Shown: piece after piece, positions 28,352 through 37,162 of the stretch
Layout of the letters: each line of letters starts with the position of its first letter
Position numbering within the stretch: position 1 is the first letter of the stretch
NCBI RefSeq assembly: GCF_023228785.1
Contig: NZ_JALOAN010000003.1
Coordinates: 29,200 to 93,199, forward strand
Length of the DNA stretch: 64,000 nt
Source: Sulfurimonas sp.
GTDB taxonomy: Bacteria > Campylobacterota > Campylobacteria > Campylobacterales > Sulfurimonadaceae
Reading direction: 5' to 3'
Position numbers and translations under genes: made by a program
The notes under the pieces: model-generated
The model's input: only the letters and a program-made list of their open reading frames with translations
What the model was told of the DNA's origin: nothing
Databases searched by the model: none

Positions 28352-29260
28352 ATGACATCTCTATATGAACATTTAAATGAAGATTGTAAACGCTTAATTC
28401 ACTCTAACAAAGAAGACAAAATTCAATTTATGCATGAATCTGTGTGGATTGAATATCCAAAAACGAAAGAAATCTTAAGGCTACTAAAACAGCTCATGGA
28501 TAGACCAAAAAAGCCAAGAATGCCAAATCTTTTAATAATAGGAGAATCCAATATTGGAAAAACTTCTATTGTCACTGAGTTTGAAAAGCTACATCAAGGC
28601 TACACAATAGAAGATGAAAATGAGATGAGTGTTGTTATAAGACCAGTTCTTTTAGCTCTCGCACCTACAAAAGCAGATGAAAAAAGTCTTTATATTTCCA
28701 TACTAGAATCTTTTTGGACACCATTTAGAACAACTGACTCTCTAGCTAAATTAAGAAATCAGGTATATTACTTAATGAGGGAGTGCAATGTAAAAATACT
28801 TGTGCTAGATGAGATGCATCACTTCCTGAGTGGTACTCCTGTTCAGCAACGAGATGTTATGAATGCTCTTAAAAATATTGGCACAAAGCTCATGATTCCA
28901 ATTGTCGGAGTTGGGATAAAAGATGCTGCTCTAATACTAACTTCTGATCCACAACTAAGCAGTAGATTTGATCTAATCAAGCTATCTAAATGGGAATTAG
29001 ATAAAAACTTTAGAGGCTTGTTGAAAGCATTTGAGAAAAGACTACCACTCAAAAATGCTTCAAATTTGGATGAAAGAGATAAAGCTACTCTGCTTCATTC
29101 TATCTCTCAGGGCAACTTAGGAGACTTACATAGGCTTTTAATAGAGTGTGCTACATTTTGTATTGAAAACAACAAAGAAGAGATTACGCTTGATATTATT
29201 GGAAAATATAAGTGGTTAAAGCCAACAAGTAATCTTACTCCTAGAGAAATACAGCTTTGA
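28352..29260 (+). CDS. tnsC: TnsC/TniB-like AAA+ target-selection ATPase
   Basis: TnsC polymerises on target DNA and links the target-selecting protein to the transposase. The 302-aa protein has Walker A in 'IIGESNIGKTSIV' (about residue 68), Walker B in 'ILVLDEMHHF' (about 152) and a sensor segment 'IPIVGVGIKDAAL'. At about 300 residues it is of the short TniB-like type, rather than the 555-aa Tn7 TnsC. Its stop overlaps the tniQ start. Confidence 0.94.
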   Translation: MTSLYEHLNEDCKRLIHSNKEDKIQFMHESVWIEYPKTKEILRLLKQLMDRPKKPRMPNLLIIGESNIGKTSIVTEFEKLHQGYTIEDENEMSVVIRPVLLALAPTKADEKSLYISILESFWTPFRTTDSLAKLRNQVYYLMRECNVKILVLDEMHHFLSGTPVQQRDVMNALKNIGTKLMIPIVGVGIKDAALILTSDPQLSSRFDLIKLSKWELDKNFRGLLKAFEKRLPLKNASNLDERDKATLLHSISQGNLGDLHRLLIECATFCIENNKEEITLDIIGKYKWLKPTSNLTPREIQL

Positions 29261-30339
29261 GTGATATAAAAATCCCTATCGAAGTCAAGCCATACCCTGA
29301 TGAAATACTCAGTTCATGGATCATTAGAAATTCAATTGCTAACGGAAGCGATCCTAGTAGTTTTGTAGGCGGTATTTGGCATGAATTTAGAGCGTGGAGT
29401 AGAGATATTGATAGGCATCTCTCATCAGGCAAAGCTAGTAAATTAAGCAAAATCACTTCTCTAAGCAAAGAACAAGTAAAAAACTTAACGCTAGAGCCAA
29501 TTATAGAAACTATTACAAGCAGGACCTCTCTTAATCCTAAAGCAACATGGTACTTTGTAATTCCAACAGGTACCAGAGGTACAACCAGGATAAATGGAGC
29601 ACACTTTTGCTCTAAGTGCTTGGCTCTACCAAATCCTTATATAAAAAAGCAATGGAAGCTAGCTTGGAATGTTGCATGTCCGATTCATAAACAACTGCTA
29701 ATTTCAAGTTGTCAAAACTGTAATAAAGTTTTTTCTCCGCATCTTATTGATTATATGAACACAAAGATTTACATATGCACTAATTGTGGTTTTGATTTAA
29801 GAAAATCTAGCGTTATAGATTCAGATAAAGAAGCTCTGTCTTTACAAGAATCTCTAAATGATGCTATTTTTAATGGCAAAATCAGCAAATCACTACCATT
29901 AGCAGAACATACAATAGATGAACTATTTATTACCACTCGTGTATTGTTATCATTTTTTAGAAATCTATATAGATTACCGAGGTACAAGGATATATTTGAA
30001 AAGTTAAACCTATCTAATAAAGAGGTTTTTCATACATCTTCAAGTAGAAATTCATTTGAAGCTATAGAGGTAAAAGATAGAGAGATTTTAATGATTGCCG
30101 TTTCAAGACTCTTTAAAATTAACATAGATGAGATAAAAAATTTATTTAAAAACTCAAAGTTGAGATATAAAACCCTTGCGGAACAATTAAATATAAGCTC
30201 GAAAACAATAGATTACTTAGCGGAAGGTCTTATAGTGAGCGACTCATTTTCCATATCTGCTAACACTTGTAAAGAAATTAAACCAAGAAGCAAAGAAGAA
30301 GTTGAAACGCTAATGGATGAAATAAGGACTTTTTTATGA
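29257..30339 (+). CDS. tniQ: TniQ/TnsD-like target-selection protein
   Basis: TniQ-family proteins recognise the attachment site; here the expected site is within comM. The 360-aa protein has the N-terminal 'PYPDEILSSWIIRNSIANG' segment typical of TniQ, then zinc-finger pairs 'HFCSKCL', 'CPIHKQLL', 'CQNCNK' and 'CTNCGFD', then a C-terminal helix-turn-helix-like region ('LAEQLNISSKTIDYLAE'). The start is a TTG overlapping the tnsC stop. It is the likely determinant of comM targeting. Confidence 0.92.
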   Translation: MSDIKIPIEVKPYPDEILSSWIIRNSIANGSDPSSFVGGIWHEFRAWSRDIDRHLSSGKASKLSKITSLSKEQVKNLTLEPIIETITSRTSLNPKATWYFVIPTGTRGTTRINGAHFCSKCLALPNPYIKKQWKLAWNVACPIHKQLLISSCQNCNKVFSPHLIDYMNTKIYICTNCGFDLRKSSVIDSDKEALSLQESLNDAIFNGKISKSLPLAEHTIDELFITTRVLLSFFRNLYRLPRYKDIFEKLNLSNKEVFHTSSSRNSFEAIEVKDREILMIAVSRLFKINIDEIKNLFKNSKLRYKTLAEQLNISSKTIDYLAEGLIVSDSFSISANTCKEIKPRSKEEVETLMDEIRTFL

Positions 30340-31790
30340 GACTAGCCGTGTCAGATTGTGATTGCGAGTACTGTCATGAAAAACTTACTGATTTTGATTA
30401 CAGATATAGAGGGAAGCACTATTGCAAAAAATGCTATAACTATCTATTTCATTTTAAAGAATGTACTGTTTGTAAGTGTAAGAGAAAAATATATTATGCC
30501 CTAAAAATTCCTATATGCAAATTTTGCCAGGTTAAAGATAAACCATGCATCAGATGTAATAAGAGTCAATACGAATTTGGTAAAATTACTGAATTTGGAC
30601 CTACTTGTAAATCATGTGCTAAATATTTTACTATCAGCAAAAAGTGTTTAGAGTGTGGCGGATCTAATCATACTGTTTCAAATAGAAGCTTACCAGATGG
30701 TAGCACTGAGCTACTGTGTCAAAAATGTTTTAAAAAGAAATTACCAATATGTAGTAGCTGTGCATATCGCAGAGATGCTTTTAGTTTTTCGATAGAAACC
30801 AAAAAGCCATTATGTGAAATATGTACAACAGAAGTTAGTAGATTTTGTAAGCAATGCGACAGTCTTTTTCCTGCAGGGGTCGGCAGAATATGCTCTAAAT
30901 GCAGTAGTGATAATTCTTTATCTAAAAAAGTAAAGTTTATATCAGCTTCTTTATCTACATATATGTCAAGCTACTTTACTGAATTTAGCATATGGTTCAA
31001 AAAAAGAAGAGGAGCAATTTATGCTTCTTATCGTATAGGACACTATCACTCTTATTTTTTAGCACTAGATAATCTATGCGAGGAGTTTGAGAGAATACCT
31101 ACATATGAAGAGGTAACAGATAAACTTACTGTTGCTGAGACTAGAAAGTATTTATCTGTTACTATCTTCTTAAATGAGATAGGAGTGATTAAGATAGATA
31201 AAGTAATTCAGGACAAGTATGCCAATTTAGACATGATTAATAAATATTTATTAAGCTTTAAAAAAGGCACATACAAACATAGGTTGATTCATAGCTATCA
31301 CTCATATCTTGAAGAGAAATTAGTATCTAACAAAACAACTATTAGGTCGATGAGACTCGCAATAACTCCAGCTGTTAAGTTTTTAAAGTATTGTAATAAT
31401 TTTACAGAAAAAAAGCTCAATAATTTTATGTTAAGCGGTTACTTATGGCTCTATCCTGGACAAAAAGCAGCTATTACTGGTTTTGTTAATTTTTTAGTAA
31501 AGGAATTTGACTTAGAATTTTTCCTTAAAGAAATAAAAGAAATCACTTTTACAAAACCAAATTTGTCCAAAGCACAATTAAAACATAGACTTATCTCTTT
31601 GTTGAGAAAAGACAAGCTTATAAGTACTCAAAAGCGAGAATTGCTAAAAACTGCTGTAGGGTATTTACATGGGATAAGTATTCCTGACAATGTTTTTTTA
31701 ACAATAGATAGCTCAGAGGATGTCTTGTTTTTTCAACTTGGCAGAGAAGAGCTTTACTTGCCATTGGAGGTTAAGAGAAGATTATGGTAG
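30336..31790 (+). CDS. Cys-rich multi-zinc-ribbon protein of the transposition module, 484 aa
   Basis: The first ~200 residues hold about ten CxxC pairs (e.g. 'CDCEYC', 'CKKCYN', 'CKFCQ', 'CIRCNK', 'CLECGG', 'CSSCAY', 'CKQCDS', 'CSKCSS'), a stacked zinc-ribbon array. The rest is helical; 'SMRLAITPAVKFLKYCNNF' near residue 345 resembles the core-binding domain of tyrosine recombinases, but no RHRY catalytic set is seen. It starts by ATGA overlap with tniQ, so it belongs to the tns operon. In position it corresponds to the extra gene (tniE) of comM-inserting Tn6022-type elements; homology was not tested. Confidence 0.7.
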   Translation: MRLAVSDCDCEYCHEKLTDFDYRYRGKHYCKKCYNYLFHFKECTVCKCKRKIYYALKIPICKFCQVKDKPCIRCNKSQYEFGKITEFGPTCKSCAKYFTISKKCLECGGSNHTVSNRSLPDGSTELLCQKCFKKKLPICSSCAYRRDAFSFSIETKKPLCEICTTEVSRFCKQCDSLFPAGVGRICSKCSSDNSLSKKVKFISASLSTYMSSYFTEFSIWFKKRRGAIYASYRIGHYHSYFLALDNLCEEFERIPTYEEVTDKLTVAETRKYLSVTIFLNEIGVIKIDKVIQDKYANLDMINKYLLSFKKGTYKHRLIHSYHSYLEEKLVSNKTTIRSMRLAITPAVKFLKYCNNFTEKKLNNFMLSGYLWLYPGQKAAITGFVNFLVKEFDLEFFLKEIKEITFTKPNLSKAQLKHRLISLLRKDKLISTQKRELLKTAVGYLHGISIPDNVFLTIDSSEDVLFFQLGREELYLPLEVKRRLW

Positions 31791-31898
31791 ACATTAAGCA
31801 AAAACAACCGTTTCTTGGTATTAGTTTTCTTGTATTATTATGCTATACATTACGATACAATAATCCAGATCCAATATTATGTAGTAAGCGTACAAGAT

Positions 31899-31904
31899 GA
31901 TATA
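31899..31904 (+). promoter_or_regulatory. -10 box of the 64-aa gene
   Basis: GATATAATAC at about 31898-31907 supplies a TATAAT box about 35 bp before the ATG at 31939. The 148-bp gap after the tns operon holds nothing else I can support. Confidence 0.4.
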
Positions 31905-31938
31905 ATACTTTGAATCTATAAATAAGGAGATTATATCT

Positions 31939-32133
31939 ATGAGCAGAGATCAAGATATGTTTAATTGTGGCGAATATTATGAAGCTACATATGTTGTCGG
32001 TCTATACAACGATAAGGCAGACAAAACTGTAAGGGAATTTTTAGAAGAAAAATGTGATTCTAACGAAATTAACAACTCTACACATGAAGATGTATATGAA
32101 CTACTTGAAGCTAATGGCTTCGTGAGAAAATAA
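31939..32133 (+). CDS. Small acidic hypothetical protein, 64 aa
   Basis: Not recognised. It has a good ribosome site (AAGGAG 10 bases upstream) and its own TATAAT box. The product is acidic, probably helical and soluble, with Cys9 and Cys40. A strong hairpin follows the stop. It is the last plus-strand gene of the left end and may be a small regulator or cargo; no function can be given. Confidence 0.6.
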   Translation: MSRDQDMFNCGEYYEATYVVGLYNDKADKTVREFLEEKCDSNEINNSTHEDVYELLEANGFVRK

Positions 32134-32436
32134 CGGGACTGGTGACCGTTCAAAAAACAGCAGGATAGACGCAAGAGCTACTCGAGTAGCTCTTATATTG
32201 TACTGCGTCTGTTTTTTTGGAAAGAACACGCTCTCAATTAATTTGAAATATATTCTAATTGTGTTACTAATAGAAAGATCTCTTAAGTGTGCTTCAGAGT
32301 AAGGGAAGATATACTTTAAAGAAAGATTTTCAATTAATTTTTTAAACTCCACACCATTAATAAATTTTATTTCATCTATATGTTCATGTTTCATATGTTG
32401 AAACACATTCCAGTCAAGATAAATATACTTCGACAA
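32101..32436 (-). pseudogene. PIN-like domain fragment
   Basis: The N-terminus 'YIYLDWNVFQHMK' has the strand-Asp-x-Asn start of PIN-like nucleases, and 'FPYSEAHLRDL' would supply a second acidic site. The last ~35 residues lie in the palindromic terminator and antisense to the 64-aa gene, so the original C-terminus seems lost and the last Asp site is absent. It starts at a TTG 2 bp after the RES gene stop, so it was probably the third gene of the HEPN-RES operon. Confidence 0.45.
32152..32218. terminator. Bidirectional terminator with 22-bp perfect palindrome
   Basis: AAGAGCTACTC/GAGTAGCTCTT at 32173-32194 is a perfect palindrome. It is enclosed by AGACGCA (32167-32173) and TGCGTCT (about 32204-32210), with a run of A on the left (32152-32157) and of T on the right (32212-32218). 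This suits termination from both sides: the 64-aa gene on plus, and the RES/PIN genes on minus. Confidence 0.8.
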
Positions 32437-32438
32437 TA

Positions 32439-33557
32439 TTAAACCTTTTCATATTCAACAAACTTTAGATTACTTTTATCAAATAAAACAATATTGATAC
32501 CATCTTTATTTTTACTACTATTAAAAACAAACCCGTCATAGCCTTTTAATCTAATATACTCAGCTAAAACTTGTGTAGGTATATATTCTAATACTTTATC
32601 ATATTCGCTAATTGATTTTTGAATTTTATGAATAAATTTCATTAAAAATTCTTCTCCACACTCAACATAACTATCGTATTTATTGCTGAAAGGATTAGTG
32701 TATACACTTGATATCTCTTCAAATCTATCTTTTCTTAAATCTAAAAGATTTAAATCTGTATCTAGTTTCCAACAGCTTGAAAAATAATTTAAAGATTCTG
32801 CATCATCTAGTACTTCTTTGTAAGCTGTTTCTTGATCGAATGCTAAATACACATAAGAAATACCACTTGGGCTAAATCGATTATGTTTAGATTTATCATG
32901 TGGTGCACTACCTAATTCTTTTTCAGGATCATCTTGTACTGTTGAAATCTTATCTAATGTTACACCTCTAACTCTATAACACTGATGCTCTGATAATTTA
33001 TATATACCTAGGTAGTCAAATAATATAGAAAGTTTTTCTAATTCATCTTCTCTATTAAAATCTTTATTATTAAAAAACCGTAAAGAATGTTTGACATTTT
33101 CTGAAAAATTGTTCCAATTCAAATGTCGAGGTGAGTGGTCAAACCAACATTCCTTTACCCAGCACTGTGAATAAGGATCTAAAAAATAATCTTCACCACC
33201 ATCTTTCATTATCGCATATTGTGAAGTCTCATTATTGATTATTCTGATGATATCATCTTGTTCACAACTAAACAAATCTCCACATACACTATATAAATCT
33301 CGAAATGGTGCATAATCTGTTATGTTTTCATCATCTTCAATATAAGTTTTAGATACCGTATAAGCCATACCATCTTCATATGAATATACTTTATAGATGA
33401 TACCTTTTATCCATGAAGAAAGTGCATAATCTTCAAGTAAATATTCAGAATTAATAGTCCCACAATTGTTACATGTAAATGAATTACTTTTTGTTCCTTT
33501 TTGCTCTATATATTCTTGAAGATTTCCATCATCAAAACAATTTTCACAGTATTTCAT
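32439..33557 (-). CDS. RES-domain protein with N-terminal zinc ribbon
   Basis: RES-domain proteins are NAD-consuming toxins (ParT, MbcT, Xre-RES systems). The 372-aa protein has Cys pairs 'CENCF' and 'CNNCG' at the N-terminus (3-36), a HEPN/RES-associated middle, and a C-terminal RES core from about 190: 'YRVRG', 'NRFSPSGISYVYLAFDQETAYKEV' and a final 'GYDGFVFNSS'. The Arg, Tyr and Glu expected in the active site are present. The start overlaps the HEPN-like gene by 14 bp. No Xre antitoxin is adjacent, so this is not the classical Xre-RES pair. Confidence 0.75.
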   Translation of the reverse strand: MKYCENCFDDGNLQEYIEQKGTKSNSFTCNNCGTINSEYLLEDYALSSWIKGIIYKVYSYEDGMAYTVSKTYIEDDENITDYAPFRDLYSVCGDLFSCEQDDIIRIINNETSQYAIMKDGGEDYFLDPYSQCWVKECWFDHSPRHLNWNNFSENVKHSLRFFNNKDFNREDELEKLSILFDYLGIYKLSEHQCYRVRGVTLDKISTVQDDPEKELGSAPHDKSKHNRFSPSGISYVYLAFDQETAYKEVLDDAESLNYFSSCWKLDTDLNLLDLRKDRFEEISSVYTNPFSNKYDSYVECGEEFLMKFIHKIQKSISEYDKVLEYIPTQVLAEYIRLKGYDGFVFNSSKNKDGINIVLFDKSNLKFVEYEKV

Positions 33558-34344
33558 TTATTATTCCATCTTTAACTTCAGGACTAAGGTAATCATAGTT
33601 TATCTCTAGCCATCTCTTGATTTGTCTTGTCTTCTTATCACTTTTTTGTTGCAAACAAACACTATAAAAACTTTCATCTTTTTTTAATAATTCAACATAT
33701 AAATCAATATTTGTTTTATCAGGAAGTATTGCTATGTAATAATTTTCTACTACTCTAGCACACTTTATAGCAACTGAGATTAATGTTGAAACATCTTTTA
33801 AAGTGTTTTTATTATTTTCAAAATTATTTAATGCTTCATCTATATCAAAACTGTGTAATTCATTTTTGATCTTAGATTTATAGTTCTTGATTGTTCTTTT
33901 CTTACTTGCTGATAGTTTTGCGTTAGATGTATGACTATGAACAACTTTATTTCTCCAGTGCCCTAGTAATTCTACCAATATAGTCCATTCCTCTTCAATA
34001 TTATCAATTCCTTTTAAAAAATTATATGTTTGCACTGCCTTCCCGTCACCATCCATCTCTGAAAACACTTTGTCTATATCAGTCCATAAAGGTGATTTAC
34101 TTATGTTCTTTAAATATTCATATAAAGCTTCAACTGTATAAGCAATTGCAGACCTAATTACAAAATTTCTTGACATTTCTTTTGTAGCTTGTAGATTCCC
34201 AATATTCCATGAAATATTTAAGCCTTTTGGAACATTTGTCGAAGCGGTCATATTAGATAAAGCTACAGAAATAGTGTTCATACTGTGCACACTATTGCCA
34301 ACATCATTTAAAAAGTTTTTTAAAAAAGTAGTTCTCGTAGTCAA
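33544..34344 (-). CDS. HEPN-like protein, 266 aa, possible RNase
   Basis: The protein is almost all helical and carries 'GHWRNKVVHSHT' at about residues 127-138. R-N-K-V-V-H fits the Rx4-6H motif of HEPN ribonucleases, which usually cut tRNA or mRNA. The start is a TTG at 34344; its ribosome site TTAGGA lies within the 3' part of a tRNA-like sequence. It is coupled to the RES gene. A HEPN call from one motif is tentative, as such motifs occur by chance. Confidence 0.5.
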   Translation of the reverse strand: MTTRTTFLKNFLNDVGNSVHSMNTISVALSNMTASTNVPKGLNISWNIGNLQATKEMSRNFVIRSAIAYTVEALYEYLKNISKSPLWTDIDKVFSEMDGDGKAVQTYNFLKGIDNIEEEWTILVELLGHWRNKVVHSHTSNAKLSASKKRTIKNYKSKIKNELHSFDIDEALNNFENNKNTLKDVSTLISVAIKCARVVENYYIAILPDKTNIDLYVELLKKDESFYSVCLQQKSDKKTRQIKRWLEINYDYLSPEVKDGIINEIL

Positions 34345-34350
34345 TTTATT

Positions 34351-34436
34351 GTCCTAAGTGTCGGGACTCGAACCCGCATTTCCCGCTTTAAATTAGCTTT
34401 TAGTTGCGGGTGTCTTACCGATTAGACGATAATATA
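34351..34436 (-). tRNA. tRNA-like sequence, degenerate, in leader of HEPN-RES operon
   Basis: On the minus strand a D-arm (GTCT-AATCGGTA-AGAC, 34427-34412), a single spacer base, an anticodon-type stem CCCGC/GCGGG (34410-34406 with 34386-34382), a 4-nt variable region and a T-arm (CGGG-TTCGAGT-CCCG, 34376-34362) occur in correct order and spacing. Two things are wrong for a tRNA: the anticodon loop has 19 bases rather than 7, and the 5' acceptor strand does not pair with the 3' strand CACTTAG. No anticodon can be assigned. It is a pseudo-tRNA or a tRNA mimic. Confidence 0.75.
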
Positions 34437-34486
34437 TTGTAATATCTTAATGTTAAAATAATTTAAATATTGTTTATTAAATTTGC

Positions 34487-34492
34487 TATAAT
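34487..34492 (+). promoter_or_regulatory. Isolated -10 box, plus strand
   Basis: TTTGCTATAATACAT at 34483-34497 matches the form of the promoter before the DUF488 gene (48261-48272). It would transcribe a short non-coding stretch that then runs antisense into the McrC-like gene. No gene follows it on this strand. Confidence 0.3.
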
Positions 34493-34561
34493 ACATCACT
34501 TTGATGAAAAAGACACACTACGGGGGCTGTTTTGAGTGAAACCAATTTGGGCTTTACATAC

Positions 34562-36013
34562 TTAATTTAATAATGTCTTCATGCCAATAAAGCCTATTTT
34601 AGAGCCAAAAAGCATTTCAGTATCATACCAGTCACAGTTTTCGATTTGGATAGCTTCTGTGCTATTTATAGCGATATTATCGATATAATCAAGATCTATC
34701 TCGCTATGCTGTGCAAAAACTATAATTTTTTTGATGTCATTCTGTTCAGTTACACTTTGATTGAAAAGTTTTGAATAAACCAAAACTTGCCAAAACATAG
34801 TTCTATCTTTATACAAATCTTTCTTTAACTTATATTTTGCATCTAATATATGGTAAATTCCAACATTATCTCTAACAAGAAAATCCGGGTATTGTTTAAC
34901 CATTGAATTATCATCTTCGTTTTCAAGTAAATAGTTGATACTGTTTAGATGTTTACTATATGCTTCTTCTCCAATAATTCTTTTTTTACTTTCATCTCCA
35001 ATATAAAGAGATTTATCATATGTATTTATTAGTGCATTTTCAACAACTTTTTCAAACATCTTAGTCATATCAATAGATTTGGAAATGAAAGCACCATCAT
35101 GTAGCTGGTTCGAGAAAATTGATTCAAGAATAGAATATATTGATTTATTTCTTTGTATTTCTTTGAAATTTTGATAACGATTGAAAAACTTTTGCAGATT
35201 CTTAAAAGTTATTACCTCTTGTTTGATATGACTGGAAGTAGATATTTTCAACAAATAATTATTTATCTTTGAAATAGATGTTTTTAACTTTTTATATAAA
35301 GGATGTAATTTAAAATACTGAATTCGCTCTTTTTGTAAAAAATTAAGAAGTGAATAAACAAAAACTATCAAATCTTTTTGATGAGCAACCTTTACAAACT
35401 GATATTGCTTTAATGGATCTTTTTCAAGTTCATTCAGCGAATCGATCATAATTCCCACTTCTTTGTCTGAACATATGATTTTGTCTTTTAAACTTCTTTT
35501 GTAATTCAGTAAATAATCATGAAGCTTGTTTAGTTCCTTTAAATAAAAAGATAATTCTAGGTCTAAGAATGTACTCCCTTTGGCTAATTTAAGAGATTTC
35601 AGCTTGATATCTTTATGTCCAATCAAAGAATCATAGAGCTGATATATATTGAGTGACAGTTTATCTACTTTTCGTATTAATGATTTTTTGCTTTCTGAGT
35701 CATTGTATTTTAATTGTATGTCCTTTGGTATAACATACAAATTCAAATAGTAGACATTCTTATGTTTATTTGTGGTGACAAAATCTATGTAAGTTCTAAG
35801 TGTGCTTATATAGTTTGTTTGACGATGAAAATTTTCATTTACTACTTTGTTATCAGTAAAAAACTCTTTTATTCTTTTATGTATAGATACTGGAACATTT
35901 TCTTCTTGAAGCCTATCTGATATATATTTACTTAGGTCTCTACTCTCTACACTCAAGTCTTGAAAGACAGCATAAATAGTGTTAGTTTTCTCCTCAAAAT
36001 AAACTTCAAACAT
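34562..36013 (-). CDS. McrC-like nuclease subunit
   Basis: In McrBC systems McrC is the PD-(D/E)xK nuclease that works with the McrB motor. The 483-aa protein has a long helical N-terminal part, then 'SIDMTKMFEKVVENAL' (about residue 312), the typical McrC segment, and the nuclease site 'QYPDFLV' (about 376) with 'ILDAKYK' (about 390-396) and 'FWQVLVYSK'. All expected acidic and Lys residues are present. It is the last gene of the six-gene cassette, 15 bp after the McrB-like gene. Confidence 0.85.
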   Translation of the reverse strand: MFEVYFEEKTNTIYAVFQDLSVESRDLSKYISDRLQEENVPVSIHKRIKEFFTDNKVVNENFHRQTNYISTLRTYIDFVTTNKHKNVYYLNLYVIPKDIQLKYNDSESKKSLIRKVDKLSLNIYQLYDSLIGHKDIKLKSLKLAKGSTFLDLELSFYLKELNKLHDYLLNYKRSLKDKIICSDKEVGIMIDSLNELEKDPLKQYQFVKVAHQKDLIVFVYSLLNFLQKERIQYFKLHPLYKKLKTSISKINNYLLKISTSSHIKQEVITFKNLQKFFNRYQNFKEIQRNKSIYSILESIFSNQLHDGAFISKSIDMTKMFEKVVENALINTYDKSLYIGDESKKRIIGEEAYSKHLNSINYLLENEDDNSMVKQYPDFLVRDNVGIYHILDAKYKLKKDLYKDRTMFWQVLVYSKLFNQSVTEQNDIKKIIVFAQHSEIDLDYIDNIAINSTEAIQIENCDWYDTEMLFGSKIGFIGMKTLLN

Positions 36014-36028
36014 TTTCCAACTAACCTT

Positions 36029-37162
36029 TTAGTTGTCGTAAATATTTAGAGTGTGCAGAAGTTTAAATATTTTTCCGTTCTCTTGATCATCATCAATGTC
36101 TAACTTTTCAAGCTCTTCAATTTTTTCTTTTAACAATCCCATATGTTCAATAAACCATTCATCATTTTTCATAGCTACAATAAGCTTCCATCCAATAGTG
36201 TTGATTTCACTATTTTTATTGTTGTAAATCAAAGAATTTTTAATCATTGAGAAGAAAAATTTAACTACTTTAATTCGGCTATCTCCAGAAACTATATTTC
36301 CATGTTCATCAACAACTTTCCAGATACCAAAACAATATTTTTCATGATCAAAAATATTTTGCTCTTCCAAAATACTTTGTAAATTTGTATTCATTGTTAG
36401 ACAACACTTTACAAACTTAGATTCCTCTTCATCTGATGCAGTTCCATTTCCAATCTTAAAGATTTGACCATTATCCTCTCTAAAAGCTATTTCTTGTGCT
36501 TGTATTGGGTCAATCGTATCAATTTCTGCACGATCATTCCAGTCAGCAAATATACTCAATGTCTTTTCATTAAAGTTAGCAGCACCAAGTAAATAAAAAT
36601 TACTAGGGAAAATAAGCTCCAATGATGAACCAGAGATACGGTTTGTAATTGGAATTGATACAATCTTTTCATTTAGATCTTTAATTTTACCAATTAAGAT
36701 ATTCCACTTTGCAATAAAGTGCTCAACAGTTTCAAACTCTTCCTCATTTAGTAAATTTAAATCTATGCCAGCTTCTGTAATAGTTTCTTCATATTCTGCT
36801 AAATCTACTTTTTGTTGACCTTTAAATAGAGGGGTGTATTCTGATAAAAGACTTGATATATCTTGATTATGAAAGTCATCCAAAAAAACTATATGAGGTT
36901 TCCCCGGTTGAATAATTGCAGACATTAAAGTTTTTAAGAAATCTCCAAATCGAATCGTTTTATTTATGACATCATACGAAAGGGCTAAATCTGTATTTTG
37001 TAGCCCTTTATACTCATTACCCACCCCGCCAGAGACAGGAATTGGGATGTAATGTTCACTCTTTAAATCTTTAAACAAAGGATTCTCTAATAACTGTTTT
37101 TTTTGAAAACCATGACTTTTACCAGTATTTGGTTGACCAATCTTAAAATATATATTATTCAT
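36029..37162 (-). CDS. McrB-like AAA+ motor protein
   Basis: The 377-aa protein has Walker A 'GQPNTGKSHG' at residues 9-18, Walker B 'HIVFLDDFHN' (about 92-101), sensor 'FYLLGAANFNEKT' (about 184-196) and a following Arg in 'WNDRAEI'. The McrB family normally hydrolyses GTP and has 'NTxD'-type sensor signatures; here that segment is altered to AANFNEK. There is no N-terminal DNA-binding domain, since Walker A is near the start, so DNA recognition must come from another subunit. It starts by ATGA overlap with the upstream gene. Confidence 0.8.
   Translation of the reverse strand: MNNIYFKIGQPNTGKSHGFQKKQLLENPLFKDLKSEHYIPIPVSGGVGNEYKGLQNTDLALSYDVINKTIRFGDFLKTLMSAIIQPGKPHIVFLDDFHNQDISSLLSEYTPLFKGQQKVDLAEYEETITEAGIDLNLLNEEEFETVEHFIAKWNILIGKIKDLNEKIVSIPITNRISGSSLELIFPSNFYLLGAANFNEKTLSIFADWNDRAEIDTIDPIQAQEIAFREDNGQIFKIGNGTASDEEESKFVKCCLTMNTNLQSILEEQNIFDHEKYCFGIWKVVDEHGNIVSGDSRIKVVKFFFSMIKNSLIYNNKNSEINTIGWKLIVAMKNDEWFIEHMGLLKEKIEELEKLDIDDDQENGKIFKLLHTLNIYDN

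Noticed and set aside
32152..32218. Palindrome with flanking repeats considered as an attC site or IS end
   Set aside because: No attC core sites (RYYYAAC/GTTRRRY) in the right places, no duplication around it, and A/T runs on both sides fit a bidirectional terminator better.
34505..34535. CGGGGGCTGTTTTGAGTG resembles the 5' end of tmRNA (GGGGCTG...TTGG)
   Set aside because: Only about a dozen bases match, and no tRNA-like 3' end, tag frame or pseudoknots follow on that strand.
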